A stretch of 64,000 nucleotides of DNA from Paenibacillus endoradicis (GCF_024721975.1 NZ_JANQBB010000005.1:62001-126000); one strand, 5' to 3'. Shown: positions 24,657-34,545, numbered from the stretch's first letter. Made by a program: numbers and translations. Notes: generated by a model not told the origin, from the sequence alone.

Positions 24657-26792
24657 ATGCATAAGCAACTGCGGCGGTTCTTACTACTGCCACTGTTACT
24701 ATTGATATTATTAGTGAACGCAATCTTACAGCCTCAGACTGCTTCGGCGGATGTACCTTATACAACCTATTATAAGGACAATTATGGTCAACATTATCAA
24801 ATTCAAGCAGCGTATACACCAACAGCAATGATTGGTTCGCAACTATTTATAGAAGTAAATGGAGAAGAACAATACTCACCACTAGTTCAACCGCAGGATC
24901 TATTTATTGACCAAGACGATCAAATGTACATCGCAGATACAAACAATAATCGAATTGTACATTTGAATGAACGTGGAGAATTAGTTCGAATTCTTGAATT
25001 TCCGGATAATCCACTGAAACAACCTCAAGGTGTATTTATTACAGATAAAGGTGACATCTATATTGCCGATACGGGTAATCACCGGATCTTGAAATTGAAT
25101 AAAGAAGGAATAATAATTGCGGAATTCGGTAAGCCAGAGAGTCCTCTTATTCCAGACGGTTTTAAGTATGATCCAATAAAGCTTGTTGTTGATAAAAGAG
25201 GGTTTCTCTATATTGCTACATTGGGTGGCTATCAAGGTTTGTTGCAATTGGATCCTGATGGTAATTTTCAAGGTTTTTTTGGAGCTAATAAAACAAGCTT
25301 TTCTGTTGTAGATAGCATTAAAAGACTCCTTTATAGTCGTGAAATGTATGAGCGAGAAATTAGTAAATTGCCGGGTTCCATTACTAGTGTTGCTTTAGAT
25401 TCCAATGGATTTGTTTATACGGTAACCAAAGAGGTTAAGCGTGGGCAAGTTAAAAAGTTGAATATTGCTGGACTAGATCAATTGGCAGGAAAAAGCGAAT
25501 ATTCTAACTCGGATGATGCTAGTTCATTTGGTGAAAAAATTCGCTCTGGTGGATATAGTAGGGGCGTAACATCACAACTCAATGATTTAACGGTTGATAA
25601 AGATGGGAATATCACCGTGATCGATTCAAAATTAAATGTAGTCAGTCAATACGATAGTAATGGTAATCTACTATTTTTCTGGGGAGGAGCTAGTCAGGAC
25701 ACAACAAGTAAACTCGGTAATATTAAATTGCCTTCTGCTGTCGCTAATGATTCCAAAAACAATTTATACATTTTAGATAGTGAAAATAATGTGATTCAAA
25801 AGTTCTCATTATCCGAATTCGGAGAGTATGTTCACAGCGCTAATTCACTTACACAAGATGGAAGATATGTAGATAGTGAACCAATATGGGAAGAAGTGAA
25901 TCAACTGAATGCGTACTATGCACCTGCAGTTCTCGGTTTAGCCAAAGCTGCTTATAAGAAAGGTGAATATGAGCAAGCAGAACAATTATTTACTTCTATT
26001 GGCGTCGCTCAAGGTTATTCTGATTCATTTTGGCAAAATCGCTTGTTATGGTTTCAAAATCAATTCGGTTTTTTTATGAATTTATTTATAGCAGCATTTG
26101 CTTCATTAACGCTATTCCGATATATTGCACGCAAGAGAAACTGGAAGCTTCAAGTACGACTAACAGATCGATCAGTATTGCTGCAGCAACTAAAGCATAC
26201 GTTCTATATTATTCGCCAACCGATTGATGGATTTCATGCCATTCGTTATGAACAAAAAGGCAGTATATTAAGTGGAACGATTCTACTAGTTTTTGCCATA
26301 AGTTCATACGCGATTATGTCATCGCAAATACATTTTATATTTAATCCATCTGTCATTGTACGAGTGGAAGTGTTTACGCCGATTGTCCAATTTTTAGTAT
26401 TTTGGTTTGGATATGTGGTCTCAAATTATTTAATAAGTTCTTTGAATCAAGGAGAAGGAAGATTACGTGATGTTTATATTGCTAGTTCATATGCCATGTT
26501 CCCATTTATTATTGTTGGCTTACCGCTTACGTTAATATCTAGAGTGATGACATTGAATGAAGAAGCAATATTTATGTTTTTACAGTATTTTCTGTATGGG
26601 TGGGTTATTTTACTTATTTTTTGGAAGGTGCAAGGCATTCACAATTTTAGTGTTGGTGAAACGATAAAAACATTAATTTTAACGTTAATAACGATGGCTA
26701 TATTAGCAATATTACTATTTCTTATGTTTAGTTTATCAAGCGAACTTTATCACTTTGTATATTCAATCTATCAGGAGGTGGCTATTCGATGA
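24657..26792 (+). CDS. NHL-repeat propeller fused to a YIP1-family membrane domain
   Basis: 711 residues. A signal peptide spans 1-31 (cleavage near TASADV). About six NHL/beta-propeller repeats occupy roughly 75-395, each with the pattern D-x-x-G/N-x-x-Y-I/V-x-D (FIDQDDQMYIADTNNNRIV, FITDKGDIYIADTGNHRIL). One TPR-like helical hairpin lies at about 420-450 (GLAKAAYKKGEYEQAEQLF), and a membrane helix follows near 470-490. A YIP1-type domain with about five helices covers 515-705. The propeller should lie outside the cell. NHL propellers bind ligands or proteins; bacterial YIP1 domains have no assigned role. Position between permeases suggests a sensor or scaffold for the transporter. Its stop overlaps the next start (ATGA). 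Confidence 0.82.
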   Translation: MHKQLRRFLLLPLLLLILLVNAILQPQTASADVPYTTYYKDNYGQHYQIQAAYTPTAMIGSQLFIEVNGEEQYSPLVQPQDLFIDQDDQMYIADTNNNRIVHLNERGELVRILEFPDNPLKQPQGVFITDKGDIYIADTGNHRILKLNKEGIIIAEFGKPESPLIPDGFKYDPIKLVVDKRGFLYIATLGGYQGLLQLDPDGNFQGFFGANKTSFSVVDSIKRLLYSREMYEREISKLPGSITSVALDSNGFVYTVTKEVKRGQVKKLNIAGLDQLAGKSEYSNSDDASSFGEKIRSGGYSRGVTSQLNDLTVDKDGNITVIDSKLNVVSQYDSNGNLLFFWGGASQDTTSKLGNIKLPSAVANDSKNNLYILDSENNVIQKFSLSEFGEYVHSANSLTQDGRYVDSEPIWEEVNQLNAYYAPAVLGLAKAAYKKGEYEQAEQLFTSIGVAQGYSDSFWQNRLLWFQNQFGFFMNLFIAAFASLTLFRYIARKRNWKLQVRLTDRSVLLQQLKHTFYIIRQPIDGFHAIRYEQKGSILSGTILLVFAISSYAIMSSQIHFIFNPSVIVRVEVFTPIVQFLVFWFGYVVSNYLISSLNQGEGRLRDVYIASSYAMFPFIIVGLPLTLISRVMTLNEEAIFMFLQYFLYGWVILLIFWKVQGIHNFSVGETIKTLILTLITMAILAILLFLMFSLSSELYHFVYSIYQEVAIR

Positions 26793-29038
26793 TTCGAAAG
26801 CATGGAACAACGATTGCAGGCGCAGTAGCCACGCTATTGGTATTGGGTGTATTAGTATGGTTTATTCAATCAGAAGTAGGGAGTGAAGCACCCAACTTAA
26901 TTAATGTAATTGCTAGTGAAATAAGCGCTGATGCTTCAGCTAGAATAGAAGCTCGACTACCTGTTGAAACAGATTTTGTCCTTGCAGGAGAATCAGATCA
27001 TTTGAAACTGTGGGCAGATCAATCGACCGGACATTTCAAAGTCGAACAAAAAGATTCTGGTTACGTTTGGAGATCTTATCCTGATCCTGCTTATTGGGAT
27101 ACTGAAACTTCAACAGGGTTGTGGTATTCCAATTTGTTATCACCTGTCATGATTGAATACATTGATGCTACCAACTCAAAATCTCAAGCAAAATTAACAA
27201 ACTTGATGGAAGAAAAAGGAGTCATTGAACAATATGAAAGGATCTCAAATGGATTTCGAGGAGTTTATCATTTCGTGAATAGCGGATTCAAAATTCCATT
27301 TGAAGTGGTGCTGGGGGATAATTTTGTAGAAACGAAAGTGATCGACAGTGGTATTGAGGAAGGGAAATATAGTCTACTAAATCTAAAGCTATATTCTCAG
27401 TTTGGGGCAAAACCATCTATTAATGAGGATGGGTATATATTAATTCCAGATGGTCCAGGAGCACTTATAAAGTTTGATCAGAATAAAAATCAAGACAAAT
27501 CGATTTATCGAGAGATGGTCTATGGATCAGATCTATCATTCTATAATGAGGCTACGAATCGTCAAACGGTTACAATGCCTGTTTTCGGAATAAAGTCAGG
27601 CAAACAATCATTTTTAGCCGTTTTAACTGAAGGGGAAGAATATGCGAAAATATTTGCTGCTCCAGCAAATGCCCTTGGTCAATCGAATTGGGCAACAGGA
27701 GAATGGCAATATCGCATTAAGTTTTTCCAAAGTACAGATCGTGATGGCAATCAGGGTTTTTTCACTTATAGTAATGAGCGATTTGAAGCACCGTCTAGAA
27801 CAACTAGATACTATTTAATGTCAGGTGATCACAGCGAGTATTCAGATATGGCCACAACATACCGTAATTATTTAATAGAAACTTATGACTTAACCAAGCA
27901 GGAAAATGTAAGTGACAATATCCCTTTTTATGCTGATCTAGTAGGTGCGGATCTACAAGAAGGTTTACTTTGGGATGATTATATTACAGGTACAACGACA
28001 GACGAGGCCCTTAACATAGTAGATAAATTGTATGAGTCTGGAATCCAAAATGTAAATGGTATCTATAATGGCTGGCAAAGATGGGGATATAGCTCATATG
28101 GCGGACTTTTTCCTGTTGATCAACGATTAGGTGGCAATGAAGGGATGCAAAAATTCACTACTCATACGAAAGCATTAGGCGGGAAAGTATTTCTAGCAGC
28201 CAATTATGCACTTTACAGTAGCAATCGTGGAAACTTTTGGAGCTTAAACGATGGGCTTCGTAATATGGCAGGAACATTGTTGAAATATGAGGCGAATAAT
28301 GGGGATGAAATTCCTTATGTTTCTCCACACTATGCTTTCAATGAAGTTGCTGATGATTTAGTTGATTATACTTCCATTGGGGTAGATGGTGTGATGTTTA
28401 CAGGAGGGATTGGAAATGCTCCGCATACCGATTTTAATACGAATAATAAAGCGAGTAGAGCTGATGTTATCATTGGACAACAGGATACTTTAACTTCTGT
28501 AACGCGTGAAATTGGAGAGTCAGCAGTGGATGAAGCGGCTTTCTATAGCTTAGGTTCTGTGAATCATATTCACCGACTCGCAGATGATTATTCCTATGAT
28601 ATTTTTGTGGATGAGACGATACCCTTTGCACAAATGGCTTTACACGGACTTGTAACGTACACTTCCGAGTGGGGAAATATGCGTAATGAATATCATAATG
28701 AATTTTTACGGAGTGTGGAATACGGGGCTTATCCTGCCTATATTTTTTCAGCTGCACCATCAGGCGCTTTCAAGAAAGCATATTCCATCTGGCATTATAG
28801 CCTTAATGAAGATTCTTGGATCGATTCGGCTGCCGAGCAATATAAACGTATGAATGAAGCACTCAAGGATGTCCAGGATCAATTTATTGTGCATCATGAA
28901 ACTTTATCAGACGGCGTAAAACTAACTGAATATGAAAACGGTAAGCGTATTATCGTCAACTATAATACTGAAAGTTATTCGTATCACAATATTGTTGTAC
29001 CTGCACAAGATTTTGTTGTAGTGAAGGAGGGGAAATAA
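26789..29038 (+). CDS. DUF5696 family membrane-anchored protein, possible glycan-active
   Basis: 749 residues. One N-terminal membrane helix (about 8-28) lacks a lipobox, so the rest is outside the cell. Residues ~50-365 are beta-rich (FKVEQKDSGYVWRSYPDPAYW, YILIPDGPGALI). Residues ~375-700 look like an alpha/beta barrel (IQNVNGIYNGWQRWGYSSYGG, then GVDGVMFTGGIGN), similar in style to glycoside hydrolase barrels. The DUF5696 assignment is recalled from family appearance in Paenibacillus. Catalytic residues cannot be assigned. The start overlaps the NHL/YIP1 stop by four bases and the stop is adjacent to the next ATG, so it is tightly coupled to both. It may process or bind the transported glycan. 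Confidence 0.8.
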   Translation: MIRKHGTTIAGAVATLLVLGVLVWFIQSEVGSEAPNLINVIASEISADASARIEARLPVETDFVLAGESDHLKLWADQSTGHFKVEQKDSGYVWRSYPDPAYWDTETSTGLWYSNLLSPVMIEYIDATNSKSQAKLTNLMEEKGVIEQYERISNGFRGVYHFVNSGFKIPFEVVLGDNFVETKVIDSGIEEGKYSLLNLKLYSQFGAKPSINEDGYILIPDGPGALIKFDQNKNQDKSIYREMVYGSDLSFYNEATNRQTVTMPVFGIKSGKQSFLAVLTEGEEYAKIFAAPANALGQSNWATGEWQYRIKFFQSTDRDGNQGFFTYSNERFEAPSRTTRYYLMSGDHSEYSDMATTYRNYLIETYDLTKQENVSDNIPFYADLVGADLQEGLLWDDYITGTTTDEALNIVDKLYESGIQNVNGIYNGWQRWGYSSYGGLFPVDQRLGGNEGMQKFTTHTKALGGKVFLAANYALYSSNRGNFWSLNDGLRNMAGTLLKYEANNGDEIPYVSPHYAFNEVADDLVDYTSIGVDGVMFTGGIGNAPHTDFNTNNKASRADVIIGQQDTLTSVTREIGESAVDEAAFYSLGSVNHIHRLADDYSYDIFVDETIPFAQMALHGLVTYTSEWGNMRNEYHNEFLRSVEYGAYPAYIFSAAPSGAFKKAYSIWHYSLNEDSWIDSAAEQYKRMNEALKDVQDQFIVHHETLSDGVKLTEYENGKRIIVNYNTESYSYHNIVVPAQDFVVVKEGK

Positions 29039-29971
29039 ATGCTAGCGAGAATGAAGAAATCACTACAGCATAATAGATTCAATCTATTAAATCGATCAAC
29101 TAAAACACGTCGACCAATTTGGCGCAATACAGCTACACTACGAAAAATTGAAGGCTCTTTTTTTATTGCACCTTGGATTTTCGGATTTATCGCATTTGTC
29201 GCATTTCCCCTAGTATATTCCTTTTATATGAGCTTTAATCTAGTGAAAATTACCGTTACTGGAGTACAATCTTCTTGGGTTGGCATTCAATACTACCGTG
29301 AGATTCTGTTTTCAGATGGGGGATTATTATATGATGATTTATTTCCTTTTCTGAGAGAGGCATTAGTAATTATTCCGATTATATTAGTGTTCTCGTTAAT
29401 GATAGCTATTTTACTAAATATGAAATTTTATGGTAGAGGTCTGTTTCGAGTTATTTTCTTCTTGCCAGTCATATTCTCTTCGGGGCAAATTATTGATGAG
29501 TTTATGGAGCAAGGCGAAGGGTCCTTAACGATTATTTCAGATTTGAAGGTGGATACATTTCTTCAACAATATCTACCCGAGATGTGGCTGAATCCAGTTC
29601 AAAATGTAATTGGTTCGTTTGTATTAGTGCTCTGGTATTCAGGTGTGCAAATACTTATATTCTTAGCAGGAAGACAAACGATATCAGGCAGTGTATACGA
29701 GGCGGCACGCATCGATGGGGCGGATCCATGGAGTATTTTTTGGAAAATTACATTGCCAGGAATGGCACCATTTATTTTCTTGAATTTAATCTATACCATT
29801 GTTGATCTATTCACGTATCCTTCAAATCCAATTATAGGTAAGGTGACCACAGATAACTATGGTCTATCGAGCGCATTAGCTTGGATTTACTTTATGATTG
29901 TACTCGTATTCATTGGAATTGTTCTTGTTATATATTCAAGAATTAACAATAAGTTAGCTGCACAAAGATAA
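29039..29971 (+). CDS. Sugar ABC transporter permease, MalF type (pair 2)
   Basis: 310 residues with a basic cytoplasmic N-terminus of ~40 residues and six helices. The coupling motif is EAARIDGADPWSIFWKITLP. The ATG directly follows the DUF5696 stop, and AAGGAGGGG lies just upstream within that gene. It is divergent in sequence from the MalF-type protein of pair 1. With the next gene it forms a second complete permease in the same locus. Confidence 0.9.
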   Translation: MLARMKKSLQHNRFNLLNRSTKTRRPIWRNTATLRKIEGSFFIAPWIFGFIAFVAFPLVYSFYMSFNLVKITVTGVQSSWVGIQYYREILFSDGGLLYDDLFPFLREALVIIPIILVFSLMIAILLNMKFYGRGLFRVIFFLPVIFSSGQIIDEFMEQGEGSLTIISDLKVDTFLQQYLPEMWLNPVQNVIGSFVLVLWYSGVQILIFLAGRQTISGSVYEAARIDGADPWSIFWKITLPGMAPFIFLNLIYTIVDLFTYPSNPIIGKVTTDNYGLSSALAWIYFMIVLVFIGIVLVIYSRINNKLAAQR

Positions 29972-29992
29972 TATAAGAGAGGTGGACATAGA

Positions 29993-30898
29993 ATGAATAA
30001 AGTGAAACAGTTATTACTAGGAAAAGAAGTAGACAAAGGTTTATTGTTTCGTATTTTCATGTATCTACTACTTATCGATGTAGCTTTTATTTATTTGAAA
30101 CCGATAATTTATATGCTAACAACAATGATCAAAAGTAAGTCTGATTTACTTGATCCAGCAGTAATATGGGTTCCGATGAAGTTATACGCTGGCCACCTCA
30201 TTGATGCACTAAGCATGCTTGACTACTGGAAGGGATTTACGATAAGTGTTACCGTAGCTAGTTTAAGTGCATTCTTTCAAATAATTTCATGTGCAATTGC
30301 TGGATATGCTTTTGCTAGACTGGAGTTTCCGTTCAAAAAGTTTTGGTTTGCTGCTTTGTTATTTACCTTTATTATGCCGCCACAAGTAACGATTCTGCCA
30401 TCTATCTTAATGTTCAAAGAATTTGGTTGGATTAATACTTATTGGCCACTAATTATTCCTACTTTGTTCGGACACGGTTTAAAAGGAGCTTTATTTGTAC
30501 TCATATTTAGACAATTTTTTTCAACATTACCGAAGGAAATGGAAGAGGCTGCTCGTATGGATGGAGCTGGCGCATTGCGAATATTTTTCAAGGTCATGTT
30601 ACCTATCTCTAGATCAGCCATTATTGTAGTGTTTTTATTTTCATTTGTATGGACATGGAATGATGCCTATTTCCCTTCTATGTACATGTTCGGAGCATCC
30701 GATGTCCCTTTATCTACAAGTTTATCTAAGTTAAATGCAAAATTAGCTATGGAGGCACAAGAAGGTGGTTTACGAGCTTTTTTAGAACCTATTAAAATGG
30801 CTTCATCATTCTTTATCATCTTGCCGTTATTAGTACTATACGCTTTTACTCAAAGATGGTTTGTAGAAGGGATTGAACGTACAGGAATTGTGGAATAG
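29993..30898 (+). CDS. Carbohydrate ABC transporter permease, MalG type (pair 2)
   Basis: 301 residues and six helices. The coupling motif EAARMDGAGALRIFFKVMLP is preceded by LIFRQFFSTLPKEM. AGAGGTGG precedes the ATG 21 bases after its MalF-type partner. No second binding protein or ATPase accompanies this pair, so it probably shares the 994-residue binding protein and the ATPase at 18700, or uses partners elsewhere. Confidence 0.9.
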   Translation: MNKVKQLLLGKEVDKGLLFRIFMYLLLIDVAFIYLKPIIYMLTTMIKSKSDLLDPAVIWVPMKLYAGHLIDALSMLDYWKGFTISVTVASLSAFFQIISCAIAGYAFARLEFPFKKFWFAALLFTFIMPPQVTILPSILMFKEFGWINTYWPLIIPTLFGHGLKGALFVLIFRQFFSTLPKEMEEAARMDGAGALRIFFKVMLPISRSAIIVVFLFSFVWTWNDAYFPSMYMFGASDVPLSTSLSKLNAKLAMEAQEGGLRAFLEPIKMASSFFIILPLLVLYAFTQRWFVEGIERTGIVE

Positions 30899-30904
30899 CA
30901 AGGT

Positions 30905-32716
30905 ATGGAAGAGGCGGATATAAATGTAGTTCATACTGTTATAGGAAGTGGTGCAAAGTTGGATTCACAACGTATACTATCGCAGTTTTTCAAGAAAACA
31001 TGGATCTTCTATATGTTTTCGATCTTGCTTCATGGTATTGCTAATATTATTCAGGTTCAATTCCCACATGTATTAGGGAAATTTACAGATGAACTACAAT
31101 CGGGTCAACTATCATGGGATGGGATATATCGCTATGGTTGGCTATTACTTTTAATTGGTGCTGGTTTCGCAATATTAGGGGGACTTGGACAATATTTGGT
31201 CATGTATACAGGGCGATTGTTCGAGTACTTGAATAGACAACGACTATACACTCATTTTCTCGGATTAAGTGAAAAGTTTTATTCCAACAATGGGGTCGGC
31301 AAACTATTAAGTTATTTTATGAACGATATTACTGCCGTTCGAGAGTCAATCTCGATGGGCGTGAACCAAACAGCGAATGCATCGATGTTACTTATCTCCA
31401 CTATTGTTATGCTACTGCTCTCGGATGTTCCTTTATATTTGGTGGTGGCAAGTATTATCCCACTATTGTTAATTCCTATCATTGTCGTTTGGGTAGGACC
31501 TATTATTAAAAAACGTTCGTTAAAGGTGCAAGAAGCACTAAGCGCAATGACTGCCTCCGCCGAAGAACAATTTGCAGGTATTCGAGTGACTAAGAAATTT
31601 GCAGTAGAATCTGTCATGAATAATCGCTTTGGTGAAACAGTAGATGCAATCAAAGAAAATCAACTTCGCCTCGTACGAGTTTCTTCACTATTTCAAGCGA
31701 TCATTCCTTTTCTAGGATCAGTATCTCTTATCGTTGCAATTGTATTAGGTGGCTACTTAACAATTCAAGGGAGAATTACATTAGGTAGTTTCGTAGCGTT
31801 AACGTTATATGTTCGCATGCTAATGAACCCACTTCAGCAAATTGGTAATGTCATTAATACTGTTCAGAGAGCAAGAGCGTCTCTAGAGAGATTAAATGAT
31901 TTACTAGGTAAAAAACCTGATATTGTGGAATCTAGTCAAGCCATTGATCTTCCTTCTGAGAAAATGAGTATCTCAATTCACGATCTATCGTTTAGCTATG
32001 AGAAGGAATCGAATGGAGAAGAGGGAAGAAAAGCGCTCAGTAATATTTCTTTCACAATACCAGAAGGAACAACACTTGGGGTTATTGGGCGCACAGGAAG
32101 CGGGAAAACTACACTGATGAAGTTATTATTACGTTTATATGATCCTCCTGCAAACACCATTTTATATGATCATTATGATGTTAGAGAGTTAACAATTGAA
32201 AGCTTACGGACCTCAATTGCATATGTGCCACAGGATGGCTTTTTGTTTAGTTCTACGATACGTGAGAATATCGCCTTCTTTAAGCGGGACATAGACGAAG
32301 AGAAAGTATTATGGGCGGCGCAAGAGGCACGCATTTATGACAATATTATCGATCTACCTGATCAATTTGAAACTAAGCTAGGTGAGCGCGGAGTAACATT
32401 ATCTGGCGGGCAGCGACAAAGAACCAGTTTGGCTAGAGGCATAATAAAGGAAGCGCCTATCCTAATACTTGATGACAGTGTGAGTGCTGTAGATTCTGTA
32501 ACTGAAAGTGAAATTTTGAACAATATTAAGCAATTAAGGCAAGGGAAGACGACGATTATTATCGCAAATAGAGTTAGCGCATTAAAACAAGCAGATGATA
32601 TTATCGTACTGGATGGAGGAGTAATTGTTCAGCAGGGTCGACATGAACAATTACTTGAAGAAGATGGCCTCTATCGCAAATTGTTTGAATTGCAGGAGGA
32701 GGGAACAAGAGCCTAA
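30905..32716 (+). CDS. ABC exporter half-transporter with degenerate catalytic site (BmrC/YheI-like)
   Basis: 603 residues: six membrane helices (about 25-310) and a C-terminal ATPase. Walker A GRTGSGKTT and signature LSGGQRQR are intact. However, Walker B reads LILDDSVSAVD with Asp in place of the catalytic Glu, and the switch position reads IIANRVS with Asn in place of His. That combination marks the degenerate half of heterodimeric exporters such as BmrCD and LmrCD. The next gene, overlapping by one base, encodes the partner with an intact Walker B and His. The gene starts six bases after the pair-2 MalG gene. The exported substrate is unknown; drug efflux and export of a peptide or glycolipid are both possible. 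Confidence 0.88.
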   Translation: MEEADINVVHTVIGSGAKLDSQRILSQFFKKTWIFYMFSILLHGIANIIQVQFPHVLGKFTDELQSGQLSWDGIYRYGWLLLLIGAGFAILGGLGQYLVMYTGRLFEYLNRQRLYTHFLGLSEKFYSNNGVGKLLSYFMNDITAVRESISMGVNQTANASMLLISTIVMLLLSDVPLYLVVASIIPLLLIPIIVVWVGPIIKKRSLKVQEALSAMTASAEEQFAGIRVTKKFAVESVMNNRFGETVDAIKENQLRLVRVSSLFQAIIPFLGSVSLIVAIVLGGYLTIQGRITLGSFVALTLYVRMLMNPLQQIGNVINTVQRARASLERLNDLLGKKPDIVESSQAIDLPSEKMSISIHDLSFSYEKESNGEEGRKALSNISFTIPEGTTLGVIGRTGSGKTTLMKLLLRLYDPPANTILYDHYDVRELTIESLRTSIAYVPQDGFLFSSTIRENIAFFKRDIDEEKVLWAAQEARIYDNIIDLPDQFETKLGERGVTLSGGQRQRTSLARGIIKEAPILILDDSVSAVDSVTESEILNNIKQLRQGKTTIIIANRVSALKQADDIIVLDGGVIVQQGRHEQLLEEDGLYRKLFELQEEGTRA

Positions 32717-34545
32717 TGGCACAAGCGATTAACAATTGGCAGATGGATCAAAAGGCAGATTTAAATGCCCCAAAGGAAAAACCAAAGTACATTTCCACCT
32801 TTCGAGCTTTATCTGGATATATGTTAGAGCATAAATACACGTTTATAGGTTTTATCATCTGTACATTAATTGCTATTGGCGGCGAGTTACTACAACCTTA
32901 TTTGCTCAAACTTGTAATCGATGACAACTTGATGGTAGGTAAAAATGATTATAGCAACTTACTAACTATTGGTGGAATATATTTAGCATTATCAGTCATT
33001 AGTTTGCTCTTCACCTATTTGCAAAATAATTTATTACAAAAAGCAGGACAGAGTATTGTCGCAAGTATTCGCAAACGATTATTTAATCATATTTCTAAGC
33101 TTTCTATGTCTTATTTTGACCGTGTACCAAGCGGTAGTTTAATTACACATGTATCAAGCGATACAGAGGCAGTGAATCAATTTTTCCAGCAAGTTGTCCT
33201 TAGTATTTTTAGAGATGGATTTACGCTAGTCTTCATTCTGATTCTGATGTTCCAATTAGACGTTAGTTTGACCTTATACTGTTTAATTTTATTACCTGTA
33301 ATTGCATGTATAGCGATTGCGTTTCGATCCTATATGCGAACGACTTATCAATTAGCTAGAACAAGATTGTCTCGTTTAGTTTCTTTTGCTGCTGAGAACT
33401 TGGCAGGCATGCCATTAATTCAAGTGTTTCATCAACAAAAGGAGCAAAGTAATCAATTTCATGAAAAAAATGATTCCTATTTTCGCGCTAATCTTAGAGA
33501 AATTCGGACAAATGTATTGTTTAATCGTTCGTTTGAAATTCTTAATAACATTGCTATTGCTTGTATTGTTTGGTTTGGTGGTCAAGCGGTATTAGGGAAA
33601 ACGCTTGAATTCGGTGTGTTATATGCCTTCATTACATATATTCGCTTATTTTTCCAACCAATTAATACAATTACTCAACAATGGAACACACTGCAAGCTG
33701 CTACTGTTGCCATTCAACGTATTTGGACATTGCTAGCCATTGAACCTGATGTGAAGGATCACGTAGAAGCAAAAGAACTATCTTTATCTAAAGTTAAGGG
33801 CGCAATTAACTTTAATCGTGTTGTGTTTTCTTATGGAGATGGTGAACCCGTTATTAAAAATTTAAACCTAAACATTAAACCAGGTGAGATGATTGGTATT
33901 GTTGGAACCACCGGGGCGGGCAAAAGCTCACTTATAAGTCTATTATGCCGATTTTATGATGTGAATGAAGGAGATATTTCGATTGATGGTCATTCAATTA
34001 CTCAATTACAACAGTCACAATTACATCGCATGGTTGGCTTAGTACAGCAAGAGCCATATCTATTTACAGGTAGCGTATTGGATAACGTTCGGTTATTTGA
34101 TCAATCCATTTTACGAGAACAAGTTATTGATGCTTGTCGCTTTATCGGAGCAGATACGATTATCGATCGAATGAAGGATAGTTATGATACAGGACTCTCT
34201 GAAAGAGGTAGTGGATTGTCCGCGGGTGAACGACAGTTAATATCATTTGCTCGTATTATTGTGTTCCAGCCTCGTATTCTTATATTAGATGAAGCAACTG
34301 CTAATTTAGATTCACAAACAGAACAACTGATTAGTAGAGCTCTTGATATCGTATCGCAGGGACGCACGACTATTATTATTGCCCATCGATTATCTACTGT
34401 AATGGGTGCGGATCGAATCATCGTTATGCGACAAGGAGAAATCGTGGAAGAAGGCAATCATTCGGAATTAATGCAACTTGAAGGGCATTACCAAGAGATG
34501 TATCTTTACACTCAAGGAATCACCAATGAAATGGTTAAGATTTAA
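32716..34545 (+). CDS. ABC exporter half-transporter, catalytic partner (BmrD/YheH-like)
   Basis: 609 residues with ~45 extra N-terminal residues, six helices and an ATPase domain. Walker A is GTTGAGKSS, Walker B ILDEATANLD, and the switch His lies in IAHRLS. Its signature is LSAGERQL, altered from LSGGQ, as is usual for the YheH/BmrD side. In the heterodimer this altered signature pairs with the Walker A of the partner, giving one non-hydrolytic and one active site. Its ATG shares a base with the partner's stop. It ends the long co-directional locus; no T-rich terminator follows. Confidence 0.88.
   Translation: MAQAINNWQMDQKADLNAPKEKPKYISTFRALSGYMLEHKYTFIGFIICTLIAIGGELLQPYLLKLVIDDNLMVGKNDYSNLLTIGGIYLALSVISLLFTYLQNNLLQKAGQSIVASIRKRLFNHISKLSMSYFDRVPSGSLITHVSSDTEAVNQFFQQVVLSIFRDGFTLVFILILMFQLDVSLTLYCLILLPVIACIAIAFRSYMRTTYQLARTRLSRLVSFAAENLAGMPLIQVFHQQKEQSNQFHEKNDSYFRANLREIRTNVLFNRSFEILNNIAIACIVWFGGQAVLGKTLEFGVLYAFITYIRLFFQPINTITQQWNTLQAATVAIQRIWTLLAIEPDVKDHVEAKELSLSKVKGAINFNRVVFSYGDGEPVIKNLNLNIKPGEMIGIVGTTGAGKSSLISLLCRFYDVNEGDISIDGHSITQLQQSQLHRMVGLVQQEPYLFTGSVLDNVRLFDQSILREQVIDACRFIGADTIIDRMKDSYDTGLSERGSGLSAGERQLISFARIIVFQPRILILDEATANLDSQTEQLISRALDIVSQGRTTIIIAHRLSTVMGADRIIVMRQGEIVEEGNHSELMQLEGHYQEMYLYTQGITNEMVKI

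Noticed and set aside
31312..31653. Long antisense frames opposite the ABC exporter, permease and amino-acid transporter genes
   Set aside because: They lie wholly within well-supported genes, lack ribosome sites, and show no recognisable motifs.
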